Positions 35,801-47,152 of a stretch of DNA of 60,000 nt are shown here, piece after piece. The position numbers were made by a program, and so were the translations under genes. The stretch lies in the NCBI RefSeq assembly GCF_030272615.1, contig NC_081409.1, forward strand, positions 529,106,291-529,166,290, written 5' to 3'. The stretch is from Cryptomeria japonica. Taxonomy: Eukaryota > Streptophyta > Pinopsida > Cupressales > Cupressaceae. The notes beneath the pieces were generated by a model that searched no databases, was not told where the DNA came from, and was given only the letters and a program-made list of their open reading frames with translations. How positions within the stretch are numbered: the stretch's first letter is position 1; every line of letters starts with the position of its first letter.

Positions 35801-36354
35801 GCCGAACAAACTGACAGGACGACCAACTGACGACACTCACATGAATGTAACTGAATAAAATAGGGTCAACTACTATCTCCTCCACTTCCATCGAAAAATA
35901 TAAGGCACACTCAGACCTGTGAAGCCAGGTGGATACGATACCCCGTACCTACCTGGTACTTGTACCTGCAATATCCTGCATCACCGAACCACACATGCAT
36001 ATATACAATATAGAAAACATGGTATACACACCGATGAAGGAGAATTGCGACATTCCCTGTCTCACCGAAATGAGTGAAGGAAAATCGTCCCCTTGCATCC
36101 AATACACTCACAAACACACAACATATAATTCCACATTGCATAAATAAATTAAAATGTCAGTGCATAGCAATAATCCATAAAATGCCATAAATCACAAGTA
36201 CTGAATACTGCAAATAAATTATGCATCTCATATCCAAATAAAGCATGAAATAATGTCATATAAGTCTGAATAACACATCATGGTAATGTATCCACTGAAA
36301 ACAAACAATAATAAAACTTGAGTCTAATGAGTTCAAATGAGTAGGGGTACTACA
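32856..36354. mobile_element. Solo long LTR (about 3.5 kb) inserted in element G
   Basis: Starts TGTAATGCCCC and ends GGGGTACTACA, giving short inverted ends, and is flanked by an exact CCTTC duplication (32851-32855 and 36355-36359). It cuts the protease frame of element G, whose two halves match an uninterrupted relative (element I). No internal repeat of its ends and no coding domain was found, so it is most simply a solo LTR left by recombination. The centre (34380-34800) is extremely A+T-rich with poly(T) runs. Orientation cannot be fixed. The similar but less well delimited sequence at 11770-15448 seems to be a relative. Confidence 0.85.
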
Positions 36355-36872
36355 CCTTCATTTCGTGAATCCATGGCATACCCAATAAGATGTTGTATGA
36401 TAGAGGAAGATCGAGCACCTGAAAGATAACATCTCTTTCCATAGGTCCTACCCTGATTGGTAAGAGTACCAGACCTTTAGAGTTTCTTTCTTCTTCATCA
36501 TAAGCTTTGATCGTTATTTTCTTTGTTGGATCAATGACATTTTCAAAAAATCCCAGCTGTGTCAGTGGATTGTAGGTACAAATATTCAACCCAATGCCTC
36601 CATCTATCAAAAACACGTTTAACTCGATGTTTATGGATCATAGTTTTGATGTGTAATGGCTGGTTATGCCGGTGATTCGGTGAGTTGTCATCTTCTTCAG
36701 AGAAAGTGAGGTAATGAGGCGAAGTCAGGTGACCCACCATAGATTGAAACCGATCTACATCTAAATCTTTAGGGACATTAGTAGTGAGCAAAACTTTGTC
36801 CAGGATCTCTCTATGAGCAGAAGAGATCTTAAGCAATTCTAAAATGGAGATTTGAGCGTTAGTTCTTTTCAA
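36355..36872 (-). pseudogene. Element G protease, upstream part
   Basis: On minus, ISILELLKISSAHREILDKV begins the region before the protease. After a frameshift near 36610 comes VFLIDGGIGLNICTYNPL, in which D-G-G is the retropepsin active-site triplet, then IRVGPMERDVIFQVLDLPLSYNILLG and PWIHEM just before the solo LTR. Retropepsin-type proteases cleave the Gag-Pol precursor. Length and motif order agree with the same region in element I (59104-59700). Confidence 0.85.
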
Positions 36873-36914
36873 TTGTTCGACAATGCTATAGTCGGAAGAG
36901 GATGATGAAGCTAG

Positions 36915-38840
36915 CTATTTAGATTTAGCCGTGATTGTGTCTGTTTGTTTGTTTGAAGGAGTTGGTAGGTTTGGTGTTGTTTGAGCAAAAATTGAGGAAC
37001 TAGCTCCTTGGAGAGTAACCTTCTTCTGAGCGTGGGTCACAGCGTTGGCAGTTTGTGCTTGATTTTGTTTATCTTTGATTATGATCACATTGCAATATTT
37101 AGGTTGTGAAGATTCAATCATGTTGATCGCATTGTCGTTGTTAGTGTAGGTATAATTGACTCTAGCACCTCCCTTGGATTTTGAGGAATCACCTTGTTCA
37201 TAAGTAGGTAGGGGATCTTTAAAAGCCTTGTAATCAGCATTAGTTGCATGATTTCCAACAACGATTTTGCCAGCGTCGATGAGATCTTGAATTTCATGTT
37301 TGAGTTTCATGCAGTTGTTTGTGTTATGTCCCTTGTTTTGATGGTAGTCAAAGTATTCGTTTTCTCTCCACCATTTGGGTTTAATTTCTGGATCATATGG
37401 TCTATAATTGTCTGGCAATGTTATCAAATCATTTGCCAATAAAGTTTTAAAAGCTGATTCATATGATTCGTCTAGAGGAGTAAAATCACACTTAGGCTTT
37501 GAAAGCCAAGGTTTCTCTTTAAACCATTCTTTTGATTTTTTGGGAGGATTTTCTGCTGCAGTTTCAGCTGCTTTGAGTGCTTGTGTACCACTAGCCAGGT
37601 TAAATGTTGTGGATTTTGATTTTGCTTCAACAGTGTCTACCACTCCGTCATTAACAACATTTTTGTTCTTATCTTTGCCGTATTTCTAGTATTTGTTCTT
37701 TTCTTTAGAACTAGAACCTTGCAATGTTTCTTTCCAAAGTGATATATCTCCTTTCTTTATGATCACATCTTCCACTCTGATGGCACTATCTACCATTTTG
37801 TTGAATGAAGGGTACACTTGCATTTGGATACTATATTTCAATTCAGGGATTAGGTTATTGACGAAGATATCCATCTTCTCAGAATTTGGAATAGGTCGTG
37901 AATATCTAGAGAACATCTTTCTCCAACATTGAAGAAAAGTAAGAAAATGTTCTCCTGTTTTCTGTTTAGTGTTGCAAAGTTTGATCATAGTGACTGGATG
38001 ATGAATTTTATAGGAGTATTGTTGTAGATACAATTGTATTAACTCCTCAAAAGTTTTGATTCCCATAGGTAGGCTTGAAAACCATTCCATAGCTTTCCCT
38101 CCTAAACTTCTCGGGAAAAGGTGCATGAGGTATGTTTGTTCGTGCATGAATTCCATACATAAAGTGCAAAATTCTCTGACATGGTCTTGAGGATCTACAT
38201 TTCCATCATATTTATCAAACTTAGGCACCTCTACTTTTGAGGGAAATGGAGGCATGTAAAGGTTTTTATCAAACAGAAACGAGCATATTGTGTCCAGAGA
38301 ATATTGTTTTGATGATTTATCTTTGTTTTTTAGTTCTGTGATTTCAGTTTGTAACGCTTGCAATCATTTGTTTACCAAGCCTAAAGGTGTCTCTTCCTCT
38401 TTAGTGATGAAGGTTTCAATGTTATAATTCATAGGAAGTTTGGCGCCTTTCTTTGCTAGCTCTAGAAAATAGTCTTCTTTTTCTCTAGCCATGATGACTT
38501 TCATCATCTTTCGGAAATGCTTATCGTTTAGACATTTATTTATACTAATTTCCAAAGGTTCAGAAGCTACGGATTCATCTGATGAAGAATCACTGTTAGT
38601 GGTATGATTGCTGAGGTTGTCATAAGCATCTCGTTTAGTAGCTTGTCTTTCTTGCCTTTCTCCAGACATGGTGGGAGATAAGGGCTGATAAAAAATTGGT
38701 AGATTAAAAACTGGTATTTGTGACGATGAAGGTTTATTTGGGACGAGTTCTTCTACAAAGAATGGATTGTCGTTTGATGAAAAGGATGCCCCTTTACCTT
38801 TGTCAGTTTTGCTGCGAGAACTTCTGGTTTGAACTGGCAT
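36915..38840 (-). pseudogene. Element G gag
   Basis: Starts MPVQTRSSRSKTDKGK at 38840 and stays in one frame to 36915, with in-frame TGA (38364-38366) and TAG (37686-37688) before the TAG at 36915. The capsid-like part has PKFDKYDGNVDPQDHVREF, LFPRSLGGKAMEWFSSLP, LCNTKQKTGEHFLTFLQCW and NLIPELKYSIQ, typical of the plant retrotransposon gag domain. The single zinc knuckle reads FDYHQNKGHNTNNC; its first Cys is Phe here, whereas element I keeps it (CDYH). It would form the particle that packages element RNA. The mutated knuckle and stops make it inactive. Confidence 0.88.
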
Positions 38841-39170
38841 TTGTAATTGACAGGACCAAGAGCTAGATGTGATGTAGAAGTCAAGATCAAATTGTAGCTA
38901 GTTATTCGTTTAACGTAGTGATTGAGAGAAGTAACTAAGATATGGTCTGGTTTCAGGAATGATCTATCCTTTTTAAGACGTTATCTAAGTTAACTTAGGT
39001 TTGATATGATGTTGTTTGGACTAGTTGAAAGATGATCGACAAAATCGTGCAACGCAATGGCAGGGGTACACTATCAAGATTGTTTATGCTCAGAATTACG
39101 ATGTCCAATTTTATACTCGTTGTGTACTGATCTGGGAAATTTTGACTATTTTGATTGACAAGAACAGGAA

Positions 39171-39480
39171 TTTGTACGACAGAGTTTACAAAACTAGATG
39201 ACAGTTTAATGGTTTTAGGATGATGAAAACAATATTTGTACGAGTTGCTAGCTAGGTTCGTACGACAGGTTGGCAGACTTCAAATGATAAACTAATGGAT
39301 ATGATTATTTTTTGTACGACACAAAACAGAGGATCAGACAACACTTCCCTAACCAGGACGACAATTTCTCAGACCTCATACGACAGTTGATAAAGAGCTA
39401 GATTACAAACTGTGAAGATTAATGAAGTTTTGTACAATAATACATATGCAGTAGGAGGATATTTCAACAGACTCGTACGA
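39171..39480. promoter_or_regulatory. GTAC-core motif cluster 1 in the element G leader
   Basis: TTTGTACGAC (39171 and 39311), TTTGTACGAG (39235), TTCGTACGAC (39257), CATACGAC near 39378 and ACTCGTACGA (39471) within 310 bp. They share CGTACGA or its variants, which a random 300-bp stretch should rarely hold even once. Confidence 0.6.
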
Positions 39481-40710
39481 CAATTTACTGGACAAAGACA
39501 AGATTCTGATAGACATAGTTTTCACGACTGACGAGGACTAGTTTTTGATAAGTGCTAAGTTTTTGACGACTGACACAGACCGGTTTTGGACTAGAACAAA
39601 GTTTTGATCACCGAGCTATAGATTTGTTTGATTTGTTTTCTCTAGTTTCAGTATATCAGTTTTTTTAGTTCCAGTTTTTCAATTTCAGGGGTGAAAACAT
39701 AGAAAACATGCAAGATGTATAATAATTCCAATCATAGCACGCTAACCCTATGGAAGTTGGCTTAGAGAAGAAAACATTTACTTGTTGACTTAGGTACACA
39801 CCCAATAGATAATCAGAATACGGCCGTTGAGTCTCACGCAATGGATTCTCAACATCGTATTAGCCGACTCCAAATGCTAATGGGGGCATGATATGGCAAG
39901 TGTCTTGGGAGAGTTACTATCTCTCTTGCACAAAGATTATCCCCCTTTCGGAGGTGAACTGGGTAGCTTCTATCTTATAGTTCTTAGTCAGGAATTCCAT
40001 TTGAAATTACCCCTTGAAGTCACGCAAGCATGATTGAGGCCTATAGCCTGACAAGGTACCGAAACAAGTTGTAGTCACGTAAACGTGATTGAGACCGCGA
40101 GGCCCTACAAAATGCTCGATATGAGAGATCTCAAAGAGAAAACTCAAATAATCCCATCCTCTAAGACTTTAATCACTAGAGGCCTATTTATTATAGTGAG
40201 TTGGAATGCTCAGGTCCAGTTGTACTCACTTGGGTCATTCTCACAGGGTGATTATTTTTTCCCACTGTGACAAGCCCGCTAAAGGTATACAAATCTCAAA
40301 ATTTAGAAAAAGCTTCGAGGGTCTATATTTCTAATTGTCTGTAAAAGACAAGAGCATACTCTCCTACCTCTCTGATTTTTCCAAAAACACAAAAGATAGA
40401 TTTGTTCTTTAACTAGATAGCAATTTAAGTGCCTAAGAAAATACTAAATGAATACACAATGTTTAGTTGATTCTCTTTTAGGCAACCTGCAAAAATAACG
40501 CATCAGTAGTCATTTTTTTTTTTTATTCTTTGACAGGCGTATGTTTGATTGATACATTCTCTATCAAGAGTCTTGCAAGAAACTGGTTAGGCTGTAAAAA
40601 TATCAGGCAAACAGAAGACAAACCAGGGTTAACAACACCATTAGTTAAATCAAAATTCAATTCATGAAAAACCCTGGCAAGTAGATTGTTTTTGAAATGA
40701 TAAAACAGAA

Positions 40711-40856
40711 CTTCGTACGACAAAGTATACCTTCCCGCATGAGTATTCTCACATACCCGAACGACAAAACACAGAGTTGAATTATTAGAGTAGAAACTCG
40801 TACGAGCTCCTTTTCTAATTCGTACGATAAAATACCTTGACAGAATGTCGTACGAT
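40711..40856. promoter_or_regulatory. GTAC-core motif cluster 2 in the element G leader
   Basis: CTTCGTACGA (40711), CCGAACGAC (40757), ACTCGTACGAG (40796), ATTCGTACGA (40818) and GTCGTACGAT (40847) lie within 146 bp near the primer site. Confidence 0.6.
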
Positions 40857-40950
40857 GGAGGAATAACACTTGTATGATTTTTAGTAGAGACTGTACAGAC
40901 GAGACCCGTAGGATAGAAAAAAGTGATTTTGAGACCGAAGTATTGAATTT

Positions 40951-40972
40951 CGGGCCCCAAGGTGGGCGCCAA
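40951..40972 (-). other. Primer-binding site of element G
   Basis: On minus, TGGCGCCCACCTTGGGGC lies six bases inside the 5' LTR end. TGGCGCC-type primer sites are usual in plant Ty3/gypsy elements. The exact tRNA was not assigned. Confidence 0.75.
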
Positions 40973-40977
40973 AAATA

Positions 40978-41967
40978 TGTGTGTGAAAAGTAGACCTATA
41001 TTTGTAATACACAACACTTCAATTAAGTCATTAGATGCATGGTTAGTAAATCAATAATCAATGAATAATAAACCATTACAAAGTGACCTATTGCCTTCTA
41101 GTAGATGCAAGTTTAGATTGCTCTTAGATTGCTAAGCTATCCAGTGAGTAGACAACACCTAAACGAAGGATTTTTAATCTATATGAGCATGGATTTAAGC
41201 TAGATGAATGCAAGATTTAATTTAACATGATTTAAGCAATATATGAATATTTAAGCTAAATGATTTAATGAATATGAAATAACTTATATGCAATATCTCA
41301 ATGCAAATTCTCAATGAACCTAGAGCAAAAACAACATAATAACAATATATTCTCCAGGATCCTTGAATGAGAGATGAGAGCCTGAATTTATAGAAAATTA
41401 AGAAAGAAACCAACGACTAAGATCAAATGATGATGAGCGGTCAAGGTTTTCCAAGAGGAAGCACAATCGAGGTGAATTGATGTAATTGGCTGCTTTTCTC
41501 AGTTTTAAAGGAAATTGAACAAAAATTAAGATAAAATCAGAAAAAACTGATTTATTCTCCATTTCATTCAATTTTAATATTTAATTGCTTTAATTGCTTT
41601 TCTGAGATTTTTTCAAATTTTAATTTGATTTTCAAGATTATCTCCATTTGATTTCTTTTCTCAATTTTTAATTCTTTTTTGGTCAATTATTATTTTTTTT
41701 TGATGATTTAATGGCAAATTGATTTATTTAATTAAATATGCTAGGATATATAATAAAAATAAATAGGATAATTGTTTAAAAATGATTTACTTGGAATGAT
41801 CAATTAATTTAATTAATATTGGTTGATTAATTTGCCATGTGACATTGGTGATTTAAGAAATTAATTGTGTGCTCAAGATTAAATTTAATTGCCTTTGGTT
41901 AGGACCTTGGTGATGTTGTCGAGATTAGGGGGCCAATGGTTTAGATGACCATTTTTAGGGTATTACA
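40978..41967 (-). repeat. Element G 5' LTR
   Basis: About 990 bp. On minus it begins TGTAATACCC and ends CACACACA. A TATA-like CTATAAAT on minus is at plus 41386-41393. The interior has TTTTTT and TTAATTAA runs. Its sequence is nearly the same as 21540-22543. Confidence 0.92.
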
Positions 41968-41972
41968 CCAAG

Positions 41973-42338
41973 AACCAAGAACCCAATATGGGAACCCTTC
42001 AAAATGAGCTATGAAGGGTTCTTAAACTTGAAAAGGGGCACATAGAGTTGTTACAACGAAATGTGAGCCAAGGGACACGCATCAACCAACGTCCAACTCA
42101 CTGCTAGATTCAAGATTCTGCCAGCTTTTTGGGACATTAGCGCGGTGCACGGACGTCGCAATGTCACCCTATCGTCCATCCAAAAGTAGGCCCAAAGGGG
42201 CTTTTAAGGCATTCCGAGGCACTTTGTCTTTGAATCCAAGATGCCAAAATAACATAATTTTGATCATGGATTTGTCATAAATGCACTAGGCGTCATGCGT
42301 AAGTCATAAATGCACCAGGCACAATTTAGGACACTACA
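41973..42338 (-). repeat. Element F 3' LTR, remaining part
   Basis: Continues the LTR split by element G and aligns with about 52069-52405. It holds an extra copy of a 28-bp piece (GTCATAAATGCAC occurs twice, 42275-42318). The outer end reads ACACTACA, whereas the partner LTR ends ACTAAA, so the CA end is mutated there. Confidence 0.88.
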
Positions 42339-43403
42339 TTTTTCTGACACTTTAGTGGACTGATCGACTCTAAGGATTAGTTGCACTAAAGTAGTTTTGA
42401 AAGATATGTTCATTAAAATCATGCAGTGCAATAAACGTAGTAGATGCAATAAATACTTAGCCAAAAAGGATATTGTAGAAACAATAGAGGTCAAGTCAAC
42501 GATCATGAGCAATGCCCCCAAGTATCCACAAGGAAACCCAATATTTGGTATGATGAATTCCATACTGGAAGACAAAAAAAGTTGTCAACATGGAAAACGG
42601 AGGAAGCTACTTTGGCAAGAAGAATGCTTACGAAGCGTTAGTACATATAGAAGAGAAAAATCAGATGAAGGCGAGTATATGCCCCCTCATGTTTTTCCCC
42701 TAGTTAGGCAGGGGAAATAGGAAGGAAAATGAGCCAAAATTGTCCAAAAATGGGCAAAATCCATTTCAGGCAAAAAATAGGCTATATACTCAAAAGTGGG
42801 CCCCAAGAAGGGTCATTGTCACTATTTATTGTGGGTGTTCTAGCTGAGATTTGAATAGAATCCGAGCAAAAATTACATGCAAATGAGAGCTTACGGCTAG
42901 CAGGATCGAGGAGTTGCAGACTGCAGTCAAGCAGGGTAGTGAGCCCGACTAGGTACGAGTCGAAACATGCCTTGTTTTGTATTTTTCGTGTTTTTTTTGG
43001 AGCATTTTATTCGAATGACTGTGTAGGTGTCCTTGGAATGCACTATCATCCGGTCTATGCTCTTGCATCTTAAATGAGCACGTTCATCTGGAAGATGCAC
43101 TATCGTCCTAAAAGGGTGCTGACATCCATAAGATGCGATGCCATTTTCTGGGCGTGCAGGCATCGACCGATAAAGAGGAACTAGAACTAATAAAAAATTG
43201 TTTGTGTGCAGACATTGTCCAAGATGTAGGAGCATGCATCGGGGCACCAGTTTCAGATGTTGCGGAGTCAAGAAGATGATTTGTTAGCTGTCGATAGATG
43301 ACTCCTCTGTAGAGTAGGGTTATGGTGGACATACATGTTGTCCGAGTTTCAGTTCCATGCCCCGATGCTATGAGCGTTGATGAGGAGGTGGGATGCAGAC
43401 ACC
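42339..43403 (+). promoter_or_regulatory. Antisense promoter region of element F with TATA-like box
   Basis: Between the 3' LTR and the recognised PMD part. A plus-strand TATA-like GGCTATATACT at 42780-42790 matches the place and context of the TATA box in element G. An acceptor-like TGACTGTGTAG is at 43017-43027. No long coding frame is convincing here; the 107-residue frame at 42397-42720 has no recognised domain. The polypurine tract on minus would be the weak CAGAAAAA next to 42338. Confidence 0.45.
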
Positions 43404-45380
43404 ATGTCATTCCATCTGCCCATAGGAGAGATGACTATGACACTGATTGACGTCTACCACATTCTATGACTTTGCATCTGGGGGGAGTGAGTTTCACCAG
43501 CGATCCTTTCTGTAGTAGAGTTGGTCAGACAGTAGGAGTGGGCCTTGGGGTAGAGGATAGACGCTATAGGTCATGTATACTTGCGAGCACTGTGCCAATG
43601 ACGAGTGTTGATTCCCTTAGTATGACACATTATAATCATGACCGTCACACGATGGGTATTGACAGACGACCATGGTTCAAAGCTGACTGCAGGTTTTGTC
43701 CTCTTGATCTGAGAGATGGATGAGAGACATACATTGTACGCATGGGGTCATAGTATGCTGACCCATCTATACTACAAGCTCTTTTGGTACGTGCACTAGG
43801 AGTACCAGATCCTGACAACGTGCACCTTGCTACATTTCTGGGCATTCGAGCACATCACTTGCACACGACCGGTTGGATTTATGGCATCGATGCCCTTGGA
43901 CATGCCATGAGAACATGCATATCCATTATGGCACAAAGGATGGCAAATGAGGGACCTCACCTACTGAAGGGTCACCATCGACCAACTCAAGATCAGAGAT
44001 GTGATCTGGCAGCCGTACTGAGACATGGGGGTCTAGACCACAGACTGCACACAGTTCCTATAGATGCAGAGAGACCATTTCCTACTTGGCCACCAGGACC
44101 ATGTGGTGATGTCATACTATTGGCAATGATGCATGCGACAATTCAGACAGGTTCAGACTATTCCACCTATTGGTCCTACCTAAACACGATCGGCCAGGAG
44201 TGCATTGTGACCTTAGGACCTACCCCATCCTACCCTCAGAGATGTACATGACATTTCATAGGGGAGTGATGATGATGACATCGCCTCACAACTTGATATA
44301 GACTATGTTGGAGTGACATCAGGGTTCGTAGGCTGGTGGGGTAAAGTAGGTCCGACACTGATTTTTCCACTAGATGTAGAGGGAGGAGATGTCGGATCTG
44401 TAGGGGGAGACAACAATGACCAGGCCTCTATGAGCGATGAGGGCGAGAGGACATGACAGAGATGATAGACAAGGAGTTCGAGTCTAGATCAAGTTGTACC
44501 GGCTGCTAGGGCTCTTCCACCATCTCCAGTTGCACCACCAATCACATCACGAGCACAACCAGCAACAACAGTGACTATAGAGGGATCTTCCAATAGGGTG
44601 CCTCCGCAGGATCCAAACTGGCAGAGGGGCGAACCTGGTATGTACTTGTAATTTTAGTTGATATACTTTAGTCTTTTCTTTGTATATGCATAGATGTAGA
44701 GATTTTCTTTTTGGACATGATGGATAATGATGAGAAATATTTTGTGCCTGCAGAGAGTGTAGCCAAGTGGTTGAGCTTCATCCACTAGGCGCTTGTAGAG
44801 GTCATCCTTGATGTGCAAACCCGAGGTCCTATGCTGGATGTCTATCGACCCCTCTAGTTAGCAGGGAGACATGTACAGTTGTTCGAGCCTGTAGCATGAC
44901 TACGAACAACATATGAGGAGGGTCGAGTGGAGCTGGTGCAGGGAGCAGCGCAACTAGCCACTGTGACAGGGCAGTGGGATCAGGCCTTGCATAAGGTCCG
45001 CACTGTTCTCAGAGAGAGAGACCAAGCAATGACGTGAGCTAAGAGTGCCAGGAGGGCACATGACGCTCTGCAGAGCCAGGTTGATGACCTCCGGTGATAA
45101 GGGGGACGCCGCACTACAGGGCGCCGTAGGTCACTTAGATCACTCTCGAGTGCGCCAACTGATGGGAGATCTTGAGGCATCACACTAGTGAGAGATGGCG
45201 ACATGAGAGGAGCTGATGACACAACGAGAGATTGTTGCTGAGTTATGAGGAGAGTTTAGGGGTCTGCGATCGTGAAGCACCACTGAAGCGAGATCATAGT
45301 CAACCTCAATTAGATAGCCTCCATGCCATGAACAAGATCTGCTAGTGCCAACGACCTCGGGGACACCTCCAACAGAGTAG
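43404..45380 (+). pseudogene. Antisense plant mobile domain (PMD) gene of element F
   Basis: In a single plus frame with many stops: MSFHLPIGEMTMTLIDVYHI at 43404, YAWGHSMLTHLYYKLF at 43737, WAFEHITCTRP near 43848 and MRQFRQVQTIPP at 44133. These are the successive conserved blocks of the plant mobile domain. Downstream come a Pro/Ala/Thr-rich part (44490-44640) and a helix-rich tail (QWDQALHKVRTVLRERDQAM, near 44970). A longer open frame at 43784-44251 lies in a different phase and is only a shadow. The gene is much more decayed than the copy in element G. Confidence 0.75.
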
Positions 45381-45865
45381 TCATGACACATTTTTTATTT
45401 ATTCCATGTACAACATTGCTTTAATTTGGTATATATACATGGATTTTTTTATGTATATCAGACATACATATGACAACATCATGTGTTTTTGTAGTGATGC
45501 GATACATGTACATTGATATGATACATTGACACACACACACACCTATGAGATTAGACATTGTGATTCCATCTTGTGTTCCCATTGATGGATGTTGTTGTTA
45601 TTTTATATGCTCATGTGATGGATAATTTAGAGTTAGATGCTTATCATGATTTAATTTACATATGTTCGTATGCATGATTAAATCTTATGATGATCTATAT
45701 ATAGAGATATGACACATGTATATGCACACACACATGTGGATGTAACAATGCATAGTCACTTCATAACACAAAGATGAATGTCATGTCGATGAAGGATATG
45801 TGTCAGGACATGACCCCCCCCATAGGCATCTAGGTATCATGTGCAAGACACATATTACACATCTT
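45381..45865. other. Spacer between the PMD gene and integrase in element F
   Basis: No coding domain. It contains CACACA runs (45529-45541 and 45725-45733) and many TATATG/ATACAT words. It corresponds to 25975-27354 in element G. Confidence 0.5.
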
Positions 45866-47152
45866 CTATGCATAGTATCTATGTAGGTGTGCAGCATTGA
45901 TCGACTCTTTAAGAGGAGTGTCATCCATGGAGGATAAACCATAGGCACCAGAACCATAAACAAAGGTGACGATGTACACACCTAACCAATTCAGGCTAAA
46001 TTTCCCTCTTTGGTCAGGTGGTGCATTAACATTTCTCTAGTTCTCATAAAGAACCAAGTCACCTATCTTAAAGGTCCGAGGTAGTACACTTTAGTTATAT
46101 CATTTGGATAGATACTTTTGATAAGCTTGAAGATGTTGAAGGGCCTTTAAGCGAAACTCATCCAACAACTCAAGCCGATTTAAACGAAGAGTGCGATAGG
46201 AGTCATCATCAATAACCCCTTTTAAGGAGACCCGCAAAGAGGGAATCTCCAATTCAAGATGCATAATAGCGTCGACACCATACACAAGGTTGTAGGGCAT
46301 CGTTCCTGTAGCCATACAAACACTCGTGTGATAGGCCTGTAATGCGTATACTAACTAAAAATGCCAATCTTTACCATGTTTAGTGACGATCTTGCGTAAG
46401 ATCTGTTCAATGGTTTTGTTAGATGCTTCCGCTTGACCATTAGATTGCAGGTAGTAAGGTGTAGAAAAGCGGTGTTGAATGTGAAAATTTTCAAGAAACT
46501 TCTTAATTTCCTTGTTCTTAAAAAATATACCATTATCAGAAATAAGGGTAGCAGGCAAGCCAAATCAAGAAATGATGTTATGCATGATGAAGCCATAAAT
46601 CATATCAGTGGTAGTCGATTTGAGCGACACTGCCTCGACCCACTTCGTGAAGTAATCTGTAGCGGTGATAATGAAGATGTGATCTTTAGATGAAGGGGGA
46701 AATATCTTGCCAATGATGTCCAATCCCCAAGTCTAGAAAGGCCACAGAGAGACCTAACTATGGAGCTCCTACACAGGGGCTCGAATCAAGTTGCTATGTT
46801 ATGGACATTGGGGGCACTTTTTGACAAAGGCAAAGGAATCTTGTTCCATCATTTATCAATAGTACCCCATGTGGATTAGTTTGTGTATCAAATATTTTCC
46901 TCCAAAATGCTCATCTCTAGAGCCTGAATGGGCTTCTTGAAGGGCAAGGGGGATCTCAGCTTTTGTTAGACATCGCAAAAGAAGACCATTGTATGATCTC
47001 CTATAAAGCACGTTAGATAGGAGAATGTAATAAATGGCTAACTTCTGAATCCGCACGCACAAACTTTTGCTGACATCATCAAGAAAACTTTCGGTTTTTA
47101 GATAATTGAAAATGTGTACAAACCATTCACCTAAATTGACATGGGCACACAT
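45866..47152 (-). pseudogene. Element F integrase region
   Basis: On minus, the zinc-binding part has EAHSGSRDEHFGGKYL and, beyond a stop, FVKKCPQCP, which gives an H..H..C..C set. The core has LDIIGKIFPPSSKDH, ISDNGIFFKNKEI and QSNGQAEASNKTIEQILR, giving D, D and E. The C-terminal part has LVYGVDAIMHLELEIPSLRV, WLGVYIVTFVYGSGAYG and ends AAHLHRYYA with the stop at 45866. It is interrupted by several stops. Confidence 0.82.

Larger units (their letters stand above)
38841..40950 (-). other. Long 5' leader of element G
   Basis: About 2.1 kb between primer site and gag start on minus. No coding domain could be supported; the minus frame at 40523-41017 starts inside the LTR and runs through the primer site, so it is probably fortuitous. 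The leader carries two clusters of GTAC-core palindromic motifs (separate entries). Confidence 0.6.
21540..41967 (-). mobile_element. Element G: Tat-like Ty3/gypsy retrotransposon with antisense PMD gene
   Basis: LTRs lie at 40978-41967 (5' LTR on minus) and 21540-22543 (3' LTR). On minus they begin TGTAATACCC and end CACACACA. The primer site GGCGCCCACC lies at the 5' LTR and the tract AAAGAAGGGCAAA at the 3' LTR. The target duplication is CTAAG/CCAAG inside the LTR of element F. The coding order on minus is gag, protease, G-patch region, reverse transcriptase, RNase H, second RNase H, integrase; a PMD gene on plus fills the space before the 3' LTR. About 20.4 kb, of which 3.5 kb is a solo LTR inserted in the protease frame. 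Stops and frameshifts occur in gag and pol. The LTR copies look more alike than those of F, which fits later insertion. Confidence 0.93.

Noticed and set aside
40523-41017. 164-residue minus frame spanning the 5' LTR end and primer site of element G
   Set aside because: It begins inside the LTR and reads through the primer site into the leader, with no known domain; a similar frame starting in the LTR exists at 21316-21579 only because the LTR is duplicated.
43784-44251. 155-residue open frame on plus inside element F
   Set aside because: It is in another phase from the PMD blocks at 43404, 43737, 43848 and 44133, which lie together in one frame on either side of it and through it. It is a shadow of the decayed PMD.
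45529-45541. CA microsatellite as a possible element boundary
   Set aside because: Short and isolated inside element F; no flanking duplication or end motif.
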